A stretch of 64,000 nucleotides of DNA from Physella acuta. Its lineage: Eukaryota > Mollusca > Gastropoda > Physidae. The stretch is taken from contig NW_026731654.1 in assembly GCF_028476545.1 (NCBI RefSeq), positions 124,001 to 188,000 of the forward strand, in the 5' to 3' direction. Positions 22,266 to 31,082 of the stretch are shown one piece after another (position 1 is the stretch's first letter; each line of letters starts with the position of its first letter). A program made the translations under genes and the position numbers. Below the pieces are notes generated by a model, which did no database searches, was not told where the DNA came from, and worked only from the letters and a program-made list of their open reading frames with translations.

Positions 22266-22347
<82 letters not shown>

Positions 22348-22788
22348 TGTGTGCGCCTATCTGCGTTTACTAAAACCTATATAATGTTAAAAATTATGCT
22401 TTCTAAAACAGAAATGAAATAATACTGATGTGTTATAAAGTTTTTCGGTAAAAAAAAGTTCCAATTCACTTTATGATAATTAAAACCTAATACAGCGTAG
22501 TTTATAAATATTAGCATGCCCATTGTTTTAATTTCCTTTTAAAAGTGCTATAATATTATCACATCTTCTGAAAATGTATTATTTTCTACGAGGATAGGTA
22601 CCTTATAATTATGTATACAAAATTTAAAACAAATTCAGGAACGGTAATTCACTCTTCTTGCTAGAGTAATTCCCCTTACAAGAAATAAATAATTTTATAT
22701 TTATTTAAAACTGTTCACAAAAAAAGCCGAAGTTCACATATAAGTTATTTTAATTACAAGGGAATGGTTTGTCTTATATCAAGGGCGG
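21161..22788. other. 3' flank of the LMX1 gene, AT-rich
   Basis: No coding sequence. An (AT)n tract occupies about 22272-22338. On the minus strand an AATAAA hexamer lies at 22705-22700, about 85 bases after the LMX1 stop, and could be its poly(A) signal. The rest is AT-rich and unassigned. Confidence 0.45.
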
Positions 22789-22994
22789 CTACTCCGAGCT
22801 GAAGTATGAGCTCTGCATGGAGTAGAGTTTATCTATAGGGTTGATGACGCCCCCCAGCCCCGGGCCGACGACCCCGGGGTGCTGGTGACTTTCTGACATG
22901 AGCACGTGATCGAAGTGGTCCATCCCATCCTCCAGGCCCACGGGGGTGTCAGGGTACATGCTCTCACTGCCATCTTGGCCAGAAAACATGTGAT
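22789..22994 (-). CDS. LMX1B: LMX1 terminal coding exon
   Basis: Acceptor TTTTCACAG then ATCACATG. It enters with two bases of a codon and ends at TAG (22791-22789). It encodes [15 protein letters not shown] through to the conserved [17 protein letters not shown]. Its first dozen bases also occur inside the tandem array that fills the adjacent intron. Confidence 0.93.
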
Positions 22995-24269
22995 CTGTGA
23001 AAATATTATGGGAAAATGTGATATGGAGGTATAAAAAAATGTGATGTGTGAAAATATAATGGGAAAATGTGATATAAAGAAAAACGTGATCTTAAAACAC
23101 AATGGAAAAAAATGTGATGTGGAAGAATAAAGAAAACATATAATCTGAAAACACAATGGGAAAATATGTGGAGGTATAAAGAAAAACATGTGTTCTGAAA
23201 ATATAATGGGAAAATGTGAAATAAAGAAAAACGTGATCTTAAAACACCATGGGAAAATGTGATGTGGAGGTATAAAGAAAAACATGTGTTCTGAAAATAT
23301 AATGGGAAAATGTGAAATAAAGAAAAACGTGATCTTAAAACACCATGGGAAAATGTGATGTGGAGGTATAAAGAAAAACATGTGATCTGAAAATATAATG
23401 GGAAAATGTGATATGGAGGTATAAAGATAAAATGTGATCTGTGAAAATATAATGGGAAACTGTGATGTGGAGGTATAAAGAAAAACATGTGATCTGAAAA
23501 TATAATGGGAAAATGTGATATTGGAGGTGTAAAGAATACATGTGATCTGAAAATATAATGGGAAAATGTGATGTGAAGGTATAAAGAAAACATGTGATCT
23601 GAAAATATAATGGGAAATTGTGATATTGGAGGTATAAAGAAAACATGTGATCTGAAAATATAATGGGAAATTGTGATTTGAAAGTTTTAAGAAAAACATG
23701 TAATCTGAAAAAACAATGGGGAAAATGTGATATGGAGGTATTGAGAAAAGCGTGTGATCTGAAAATATGATGGGAAAATGTGATCTAAAAGCATAAAGAT
23801 AAAAATGTGATCTGAAACTACAGTGGTAAAATGTGATGTGGAGGTATAAAGAAAAACATGTGATCTGAAAATATAATGGGAAAATTTGATGTGGAAGAAT
23901 AAAGAATAAAAATGTCATCTGAAAACACAATAGCAGGAAAACAATGCCCGAATAATTTCTATGCGTCTTTGAACATTTCATTACACATTTGTTCACTGAA
24001 TGCCACAGTGCCCACACTTACACCCCCCCCCCCACACACACCCCACACATACATACAGGCTGTAGTGTAAGTTAATACGAAGGTGTAACTTACTGGAATG
24101 TGTGGAGAGGTCGTACGGCCGGAGACTGCCGGAGTACCTGCTGTCACTGGCACTGGATAGGTCTGGTGGAGGAGATGACGTAGAGGTTACCACATGGGTG
24201 TTTAGATAACAACAGGCTTATATGATGAAGACATGTAAATAAGTACCCTTATATAAATGTACATCAATG

Positions 24270-24348
<79 letters not shown>

Positions 24349-24371
24349 AACATATATATATATATATATAC

Positions 24372-24433
<62 letters not shown>

Positions 24434-24471
24434 GCCCTACATGTATATATATATATATATACATGTAGGGC

Positions 24472-24546
<75 letters not shown>

Positions 24547-25172
24547 AACATATATATATATATATATATACATATATATACATATATATATATATACATA
24601 TATATATACATATATATATATATATAGGGGCCCTACATGTATATATATATATATACATGAGTTTGATGATTTTAGATGTATGCATGTGCATGTGTAGAAG
24701 TCGATATCAATGAAGATGTTAAACCCACAGCCACAAACTCCCCCATACCACATCCTTCTACACGTTGCCAACACCCCCCATCCCACCCCTTGTTTTAAGT
24801 ATTTCTTTCAGGCATCGCTTCTAGGGAGATATTGAACCCCCTCCACCCAACATGGACGAAGTAGAATAAATGTACCATCTACCCCCACCCCCTGCCCCCC
24901 TCCCTCACACCCAGACTTACATGTAGAATGTTCCGCAGACAACGGCTCATCGCTGCTGTTGTTATCCATATTACAATCGGACGAATCGCTGTCCTCCTCT
25001 GGTTTTTTCTTCTTCTGCGACTTGGCGGATTTCTTACTGCTGTTACTGTCACTGTTGTTGTTGTTGTTATTGCTGTTGTTGTTGTTGGTTTCAAGATTCT
25101 GTTTGCGGGCTATTTTCTTCACCTTTAAATTTTAAAAAAGAATACATTTCAATAACATACACATAGTTTATA

Positions 25173-25239
<67 letters not shown>

Positions 25240-27059
25240 ATTATCTGAATAGTTGGGCATACTATTAACCAAACTATCCATTCATATGCATAAGACAAAA
25301 CAATTAAACTCTTCTTCGTCTGCCCAATGGACCGCCAGGGTTAGTTTACTTGGATTATCAATGAGTTGTCCTGAATTATCAACGGGTTACCTGGATTATC
25401 AACGGGTTACCTGGATTATCAACGGGTTACCTGGATTATCAACGGGTTACCTGGATTATCAACGGGTTACCTGGATTATCAACGGGTTACCTGGATTATC
25501 AACGGGTTACCTGGATTATCAACGGGTTACCTGGATTATCAACGAGTTGACCTGGATTATCAACGTGTTATCTAGATTACTCACCTTTGCTCGTTGATTC
25601 TGGAACCACACCTGCACGACACGGACACTTAAACCTGTCTCTGCTGCCAGAGATTCGCGCACCTGGAATAGGTAAGAAAATGTTGCGTAAATATTCAAAA
25701 ACCTTAAGATGGTCTATGACTAAAACTTATACTAAAGAACGCTTTCTTTTTTTTTGTTTTTCGAAAAGACTACTCGGAAAAAGATTATTTGGCAGTAAAT
25801 ATGAAGCTCAATAGTTCTGCGCATGCACAGTGACCTTAATAGCTGCGCTAGGTTTAGAGTTAGGGATAAGGATAGGGATAAGATTAGGGTTAGGGTTCTG
25901 CGGTTTGTAAACACATGCATGCGCAATGCCATCGAATGAATGCGGTAGTTTCTCTCCATTGCACATGCGTATCTTTTTCTGGCTAGAATCGGCCTTTTTT
26001 ACTTTCTCGTATCTACGTAGTATAGAGAAAGTATTGTAATCGTGCAAAAAAAAAATCGAGATTTTTACAAATCTCGACGTTTTACACCTCACTGATACGG
26101 AAAAACATAATTTTGCAATCTTGTCCGTATGTCTGTGTGTGTGTGTCTGTGTGTGTGTAAACACGATAACTTGAGTACCGTTACAGCTTATGATGAAATT
26201 TCATATATAAATATTTTATCAAAATCGTAGATCCGTATCAACTTTTGAGCGATTTCCGATAACCGGAAGTGGTACTTTTTCTACTTTAAATTTTTAAAAG
26301 CCTATAACTTGAGTACTATTTCAGATAGATAAATGAAATTTCACATGTAAGTAAAAAATCTAATTCTCTTCGTTCTTTCAAATTTTGAGTAATTTCCGTT
26401 GACGGGAAGTACTAATTTACGCTATTTCCGATTTCTCAAAACCGCATATAAATTTATAAAGTACTAATAATATTGCGCACCATTATGAACATCTTTATTC
26501 GGCGTTCGCTTGGTGTGCAATACTTTTTTCTATGAGATTCTATTTTATTTTAAAAAGTTTAAGTATTTAAAATGGATTAAAAATCATAACTATATCCCGA
26601 GTTCCCATCCCCTGTTGTTTTATATAAGAATATTCGAGAAAGTTTAGGGGAGATCACTCCCGGTTTATTGTTGTTGTTGTTGTTGTTTACTAATGACCTA
26701 TACCTTTAGAAGCTTTTTACTATAAATGTTTCTATAAGAGTTTTATTTAAAATGTAACAAATCAACAACATATTGGTAATGCTGCTAATGTTATTATTTT
26801 ATCAAAACGGGGATTTTTAAAAAAAATAGTTTTAAGTTCAAGAGAAATTGTGTCCCACCTTCCGACAGGGCTTAGGGTTGACCTCAAACGAGGCCTTGAA
26901 CTTCCGTCTCTGGCTGGTGGTGAGGATGGTCCGGGGTCGCTTGGGTCCTTTACTATTGCCCAGGTCGCCGCCATCGCCGTCGTCATAGCAACAGTCGCTG
27001 AGATCACCTAGACAGACACAAGTAGGTATACATTTATAAATAAATAAATAAATAAATAA

Positions 27060-27134
<75 letters not shown>

Positions 27135-29419
27135 TTGGTAGAAAAAAAATTTAGAATGTTAAACATAACTTGCTAAAAGTTTTTAGTAGCAGTTTAAAAA
27201 TGCAACTCGACGAGGTTGTTCTTTTATAATACATATGCATTTCTCCCACCCCCCCCCCCCACCCTTCCCTTCCTCCTGCTCATTCCCCCCCCCCCCCCCC
27301 CCCCCTTCACACTTAAATAAATTATACTGGAACACCGCTATATTTCATTTTCAAAGACATAACAAATGGCTAAATCTTTCAAAATAGCGTTTTTTAATAT
27401 CTTAAGCATTAATAGCTCTCAACTCAGCTAGGTACAGTGTTTTTTTTAAATAAAAATAAGAAATGTAATGTTTTGAAACAACTATCCTCTATCCACATTG
27501 ACTTGTGTTAATGGATTATCAATAATGCAAATCACCGCACAAATCGATGCGAATGAAAAAAATAAATAAACAGAAAACAAAAATAATATAACAATGATAA
27601 AGCCCGCGTTTTTTTTTTCAAAATATCATTTGCTCCGTATGGGTTATATTCCTTGACAGATTTATCATCCCTCACACACACACACACGGACATACACACA
27701 TACGTACACACCATACATCAACCCGGCACCGGCCAAGTCACATCAAACGTTTAAGTCAGACCCTAGTTGACTTAAGTCAACTTAGGCTCGATCACACAAT
27801 GTAAACACGTTTTAGAGGTTTTTAAACTCAGGGAAAATTTACGAGCAGTGGAGGGAGAGTGGGTGGTTGTAAGTAGAGGAAGTAGAGAGGGGTTGGCTAA
27901 TGGGGGTTGGCTAGTTGGGGTTGGCTAGTGGGGGTTGGCTTCTATGGGGTTGGCTAGTGGGGGTTGCCTAGTTGGGGTTGCCTAGTGGGGGTTGGCTAGT
28001 GGGGGTTGGCTTCTATGGGGTTGGCTAGTGGGGGTTGCCTAGTTGGGGTTGCCTAGTGGGGGTTGGCTAGTGGGGGTTGGCTTCTATGGGGTTGGCTAGT
28101 CGGGGTTGCCTAGTTGGGGTTGCCTAGTGGGGGTTGGCTAGTGGGGGTTGGCTTCTATGGGGTTGGCTAGTGGGGGTTGCCTAGTTGGGGTTGCCTAGTG
28201 GGGGTTGGCTAGTGGGGGTTGGCTTCTATGGGGTTGGCTAGTGGGGGTTGGCTAGTACGGGTTGGCTTTTGGGGGTTGGCTAGTATGGGTTGGCTTTTGG
28301 GGGTTGGTTAGTGGGGGTTGGCTAGTATGGGTTGGCTTTTGGGTGGTTGGCTATGGGGGGGTTGGCTATTTGGGGTTGGCTATTTGGGGTTGGCTATTTG
28401 GGGTTGGCTAGTGGGGGTTGGCTATTGGGGGTTGGCTAGTGGGGGTTGGCTAGTGGGGGTTGGCTAGTGGGGGTTGCCTACTTGGGGTTGCCTAGTGGGG
28501 GTTGCCTAGTGGAGGATTCATAGAAATGTTGAATAATAGAGGTTTACAATAGAGATTGAATTTCCAATTGATGAGTAGGAAAGATGGGATGCAGTTCAAG
28601 AAGAAATTGTAGACCTTCAAGAACATATAATTATAGACGAACAAGTAGTTCTCAAGAACATACAGTTCTTGACGTATATACACCCCAATTGACGGATTGT
28701 ATTTTAACTACGAAAATGACATATTTCAGCCAAAACTTTGTGTGAAAACACCTAGTTTTCATTCAACAACTACAGAGATTTATACAGTGAATCTATACGC
28801 ACGTATTCTATAATAGACTTGGAATATCCAACTTCTCTATATACATGGAAATAGACTTTCCTATTAAGATCTCAATGAAATTAACTTTACACTTTTTCAA
28901 AATTTGTTTTCATTTAATGATTGCTTAAATTAAATTAAGTTTTTAAAAAGTTAATTACCGAGAAATATATTTTTTTCTTTCTGTATTTTCTTCTTTTTTA
29001 ATTCCTTTAACATGTTTTCTGATTTTTTAAATATTTTTTGTTATATTATAAACCCCATTTTTGTATATGTATAGTTTTTCTGTATTATAATGGATAAACC
29101 ATTGCTTTTTTTGAGGATTTTTTTTTTTAAACTAAATATAAACCTATTTACTAAAATTATAAGGCTTTAATTAATAAAAGCAATTGATTAAAACCGCTTA
29201 CTTTTCGGGCTCATGGGTAAGAACGTGAACTCCTTCTCGTAATCCAGACGACAGAAGAGTTGTCCGTCCCGCAGAACGAACTCATCCCCCTTCTGCAGCC
29301 TCTGCCCGCAGACGATACAGCAGAAGCAGGGCAGATGGTAGACGAAGCTTGATGCCCTCATGACCAGCTCGTTGGGGGGCACCGACTGGAGGCAGCCGTT
29401 GCATTTGGTGGCGTAGAAC
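22789..29419 (-). CDS. LMX1B: LMX1A/LMX1B-type LIM-homeodomain factor, last six coding exons
   Basis: Exons on the minus strand: 29419-29202, 27007-26859, 25662-25585, 25122-24921, 24162-24094 and 22994-22789. All introns are GT-AG, all phases match, and the sum is 306 codons plus TAG. Order: LIM domain 2 with the C-x2-C, H-x2-C, C-x2-C and C-x2-D zinc ligands; a short acidic linker; a homeodomain beginning [19 protein letters not shown] with recognition helix [14 protein letters not shown] (Q50, N51); a Lys/Ser/Asn-rich segment; and the C-terminus [17 protein letters not shown]. That last motif is the LMX1 signature (vertebrate [16 protein letters not shown]). It is a nuclear DNA-binding regulator; in other animals it specifies neurons and other structures. 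LIM domain 1 and the start codon are not in the part I could read. The vertebrate A and B paralogues postdate the split from invertebrates, so the symbol denotes the family only. Confidence 0.95.
22995..23935. repeat. ~54-bp minisatellite carrying duplicated splice acceptors
   Basis: About 17 units of 'gtgatctgaaaatataat', 'gggaaaatgtgatgtgg', 'aggtataaagaaaaacat'. On the transcribed minus strand the unit reads a T-rich tract, TTTTCAG, then ATCACATGTTTTTC, which matches the terminal-exon acceptor plus the first exon bases. The array directly adjoins the exon. Long open frames in it (up to 394 codons) are repeat artefacts and use a different frame from LMX1. Confidence 0.9.
24094..24162 (-). 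CDS. LMX1B: LMX1 exon, Ser-rich linker
   Basis: Acceptor CTCCTCCACCAG then ACCTATCC; donor CATTCCA then GTAAGT; 69 bp. With the bases carried over from the previous exon it encodes [19 protein letters not shown] then STHS. Position and phase agree with both neighbours. The sequence itself is less conserved than the homeodomain. Confidence 0.88.
24270..24655. repeat. (AT)n array with GGGGCCC palindromes in an LMX1 intron
   Basis: Two long (AT)n blocks with CAAACA interruptions at matching positions, separated by a palindrome at about 24431-24474 formed by 'aggggccctacatgta', an AT core and 'tacatgtagggcccct'. A second left half of the palindrome occurs near 24626-24641, so the whole unit looks duplicated. 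Lies between the exons ending at 24921 and starting at 24162. Confidence 0.9.
24921..25122 (-). CDS. LMX1B: LMX1 exon, end of homeodomain and Asn/acidic tract
   Basis: Acceptor AAATTTAAAG then GTGAAGAAAATAGCC; donor CTACAT then GTAAGT; 202 bp. Starts VKKIARKQ (vertebrate MKKLARRH), closing the homeodomain. It continues with a run of Asn encoded by AAC repeats, then [20 protein letters not shown]. The Asn tract is microsatellite-like and could vary in length between individuals. Confidence 0.93.
25170..25340 (+). repeat. (AT)n microsatellite and SINE A fragment in intron
   Basis: (AT)n at about 25170-25234, then 25250-25340 with the SINE-A hallmarks 'caaactatccattcatatg' and 'actcttcttcgtctgccc'. 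The SINE is antisense to LMX1. Confidence 0.7.
25355..25583. repeat. 20-bp minisatellite abutting an LMX1 splice donor
   Basis: Eight exact copies of a 20-bp unit ('aacgggttacctggatta' plus tc) at 25381-25540, with three degenerate units at the edges. On the minus strand each unit contains CAG then GTAACC, a good match to the 5' splice-site consensus. The last degenerate unit overlaps the true donor of the 25662-25585 exon. Confidence 0.92.
25585..25662 (-). CDS. LMX1B: LMX1 exon, homeodomain recognition helix
   Basis: Acceptor CTATTCCAG then GTGCGCGAATC; donor GAGCAAAG then GTGAGT; exactly 26 codons in phase 0. Encodes [10 protein letters not shown] then [16 protein letters not shown], with the invariant W48, F49, N51 and R53 of homeodomains. 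Confidence 0.96.
26000..26665 (+). repeat. Interspersed repeat family E (intronic copy)
   Basis: Begins 'tactttctcgtatctacg', then 'tatagagaaagtattgtaat', a (GT)-rich tract, 'cgataacttgagtacc' and 'gatttccgataaccgg', and ends 'ggggagatcactcccggt'. A complete inverse copy lies at 47405-48166 and an older one at 14270-14935. The start is itself palindromic. No coding capacity; class unknown. Lies in the intron between the first two homeodomain exons. Confidence 0.75.
26859..27007 (-). CDS. LMX1B: LMX1 exon, linker and homeodomain helices 1-2
   Basis: Acceptor CTGTCTAG then GTGATCTC; donor CGGAAG then GTGGGA; 149 bp. Encodes the acidic linker [20 protein letters not shown], then [19 protein letters not shown] and EVNPKPCRK. 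It is nearly identical to vertebrate LMX1 in the homeodomain part. GC content is clearly higher than in the introns. Confidence 0.96.
27035..27127. repeat. (AAAT)n-(AT)n microsatellite
   Basis: (AAAT)n turning into (AT)n, beginning about 28 bases upstream of the first homeodomain exon in the transcribed direction. Close enough to the acceptor to affect branch-point context. Confidence 0.92.
27128..27879. other. LMX1 intron, no exon seen
   Basis: Holds C-rich tracts at 27249-27306 and a (CA)n tract near 27670. No coding signal. Confidence 0.45.
27880..28512. repeat. G-rich ~15-bp minisatellite in LMX1 intron
   Basis: Forty or so units of 'ggggttggctagtg' and variants (ggcttctat, gcctagttg). 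They form a higher-order pattern of about 90 bp at 27930-28240. Repeated G4-5 runs lie on the template strand of LMX1. Confidence 0.9.
28513..29201. other. LMX1 intron, no exon seen
   Basis: AT-rich intronic DNA between the minisatellite and the LIM2 exon. Nothing recognised. Confidence 0.45.
29202..29419 (-). CDS. LMX1B: LMX1 exon, LIM domain 2
   Basis: Acceptor CTACCTACACAG then GTTCTACGCC; donor CCGAAAA then GTAAGC; 218 bp. It encodes [20 protein letters not shown], a [21 protein letters not shown] block and [10 protein letters not shown], all with the spacing of LMX1 LIM domain 2. The single base before the first full codon shows that an upstream exon carrying LIM domain 1 must exist. 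I could not find it up to 64 kb. Confidence 0.95.
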
Positions 29420-29424
29420 CTGTG

Positions 29425-30190
29425 TAGGTAGAGATGGTATCTTTTAGAGTAGAGGTTTACATTATGGAAGAGTGCAGGAGTTCTTATACGGTGTCAATAG
29501 GGCAGGTAAGTAGGTCACCAACCAGCTATATGGCTCATGCAGTGTTTATTGAGCCCTATAGAGATGGTTTCGTTTAGAGTACTTTAGAATAGTGTAGTGG
29601 TTCTTAACTTGTGTATGTAGAGATGGTATAATTTAGAGGTTTACATAATAGAATAGTGCAGGATTTCTTAACTTGTGTACATAGAGATGGGATCGTTTAA
29701 AGCAGTGGCGTAGTGAGGTCGGGTGTTACCCGGTGCGGCACTTAATTGTGTCACCCCCCAGAGGCGTAGCAACCCTTCTTGGGGACAAACTTTCAATTTA
29801 CGATTTGCACCCCCCCCCCCCCCCCCTCAAACTTTCGATTTGCACCGCCCCCCCCCCCCCTTCAAACTTTCGATTTGCGCACCCCCCCCCCTCTCAAATT
29901 TTTCTATCTATATATTGCTATTTTTTGCCTTGGTGTCACCCCCCTAAATGGTGTAACCCGGTGCGATCCGCACCCCCCCCCCTCGCTACGCCTCTGGTTT
30001 AGAGGTTTACATAATAGAATAGTGTAGTGGTTCTTAAACTGTGTACATAGAGATGGCATCGTTTAGAGTAGAGATTTACGTAATTGAATAGCGCAGGGGT
30101 TCTTATAAATGCACATAGAGATGGGATCATTTAGAGGTTTACATGATAGAATAATGTAGTGGTTCTTAGCCTGTGTTCGATCGAACCCCA
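29425..30190. repeat. ~65-bp tandem array at the LIM2 exon acceptor
   Basis: Six degenerate units with 'agagatggtatcgtttagag', 'aggtttacataatagaat' and 'gtagtggttcttaac.tgtgt', starting at 29425, about 29560, 29619, 29683, 30049 and 30117. The first unit runs into the LIM2 splice acceptor ('acctgtgtaggtagagatgg'). The array is interrupted by MITEs at 29703-29996. Confidence 0.8.
29703..29996. mobile_element. Nested pair of 'CAG(A/T)GGCGTAG' MITEs
   Basis: The outer element starts CAGTGGCGTAGTGAGG and ends GCTACGCCTCTG, with target duplication gtttaaag/gtttagag (one mismatch). Within it, at about 29759-29935, lies an inner element starting CAGAGGCGTAGCAACCC. It is bounded by tcaccccc on both sides and contains the 'tttcgatttgcaccc' units. 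Confidence 0.8.
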
Positions 30191-30365
30191 GGGGTTTGGC
30201 GAGTCTTATTTCTATAGTGTTCGGTGGATTACAAAGCACACACCTGACTCATATGATTCATGATATGATTTTTTCTGTGCGGACAATAGAACCATTAAGA
30301 AGGTTTCGGTGAAGGCGCATACGAAACTTGTGGGGTTCGGTATCTCAAAAGGTTAAGAACCACTG
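30151..30365. mobile_element. hAT-like MITE ('AGTGGTTCTTAACC' ends)
   Basis: 'agtggttcttagcctgtg' at the left and 'ggttaagaaccactg' at the right form inverted ends, with 'cgaaccccaggggttt' and 'gtggggttcgg' inside. This is the familiar terminus CAGTGGTTCTYAACC of hAT-derived MITEs. The target duplication is unclear. The same end sequence recurs in every unit of the neighbouring array. Confidence 0.7.
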
Positions 30366-30390
30366 GGATAGCTCAAAGCATATGGTCAAA

Positions 30391-30685
30391 TATAGAGGTC
30401 ATTTAGAGTTAGTCTAGAATACAGTTTTTATAGAATAGTTTTGGGAATTTAAAACTTAGTATAAAGTGTTTCTTTCAGATATGGTCATACATAGAGGTCA
30501 TTTAGAGTTAGTCTAGAATACAGTATTTAAAGAAAAGTTTTGGGAATTTAAAATATAGTATAAAGTGTTTCTTTCTGATATATAGGTCTGCCCTCTTTTG
30601 CCCTACTATATATAGGTCTGCCCTCTTTTGCCCTACTATATATAGGTCTGCCCTCTTTTGCCCTACTATATATAGGTCTGCCCTC
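30391..30685. repeat. Two tandem repeats (~100 bp x2, 30 bp x4)
   Basis: A block containing 'ggtcatttagagttagtc' and 'agtataaagtgtttcttt' is present twice (30391-30580). It is followed by four units of 'ctatatataggtctgccc' plus 'tcttttgcccta' (30585-30685). Confidence 0.88.
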
Positions 30686-31082
30686 CTGGTTGGTAGTGTG
30701 ACACTTGATATTTCCATTAATTTAACCACTGACCGCCCCACTCCAACCCCCACCCCCACACACACTGAAAGTGTTAACCGTGGTTAAGGTTACACAAAGG
30801 TTTAGTTTACATCCTGGGCTTGGCTTAAGTTTAAGTTACGGGGTTGGGTCTATATATTAGACAGTGCTACAGGCAATGTTAGTCTGGTACCATATAACGG
30901 AAAAGAACAGCTAGATGCACAGTTCGTTCCTCTCATGGTGCAGGTCCTTGTATTGCCGGTGATTTACCCACTGGTGATAATAGCATTAATTACCTCCCCG
31001 TTCTTCTAAGGGCAATTACTCTTGACGACAAGACCATAAATCATGAGCAGACGGGAAAAAAACGATTGCTGGGGTAGGGACA
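30686..31082. other. No gene seen
   Basis: Mixed-composition DNA between tandem arrays, with a C-rich/CA stretch near 30735-30765. No exon with LIM-type cysteine spacing found. Confidence 0.4.

Noticed and set aside
22833-24017. 394-codon minus-strand frame rich in Phe/His/Ile
   Set aside because: It is the intronic minisatellite of LMX1, read in a different frame from the terminal exon it runs into.
24202-24786. Tyr/Ile-rich frames here and over the other AT arrays (2.1, 22.3, 38.4, 41.7, 49.4, 49.9 kb)
   Set aside because: Direct translation of (AT)n dinucleotide tracts.
25361-25560. CRISPR-like regular repeats (this array and other minisatellites)
   Set aside because: Units are directly contiguous without unique spacers, and the genome is animal.
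25855-25905. Telomere-like TTAGGG pieces, also near 7568, 36910, 37315 and 43260
   Set aside because: Only two or so tandem hexamers at each place; too short for an interstitial telomere.
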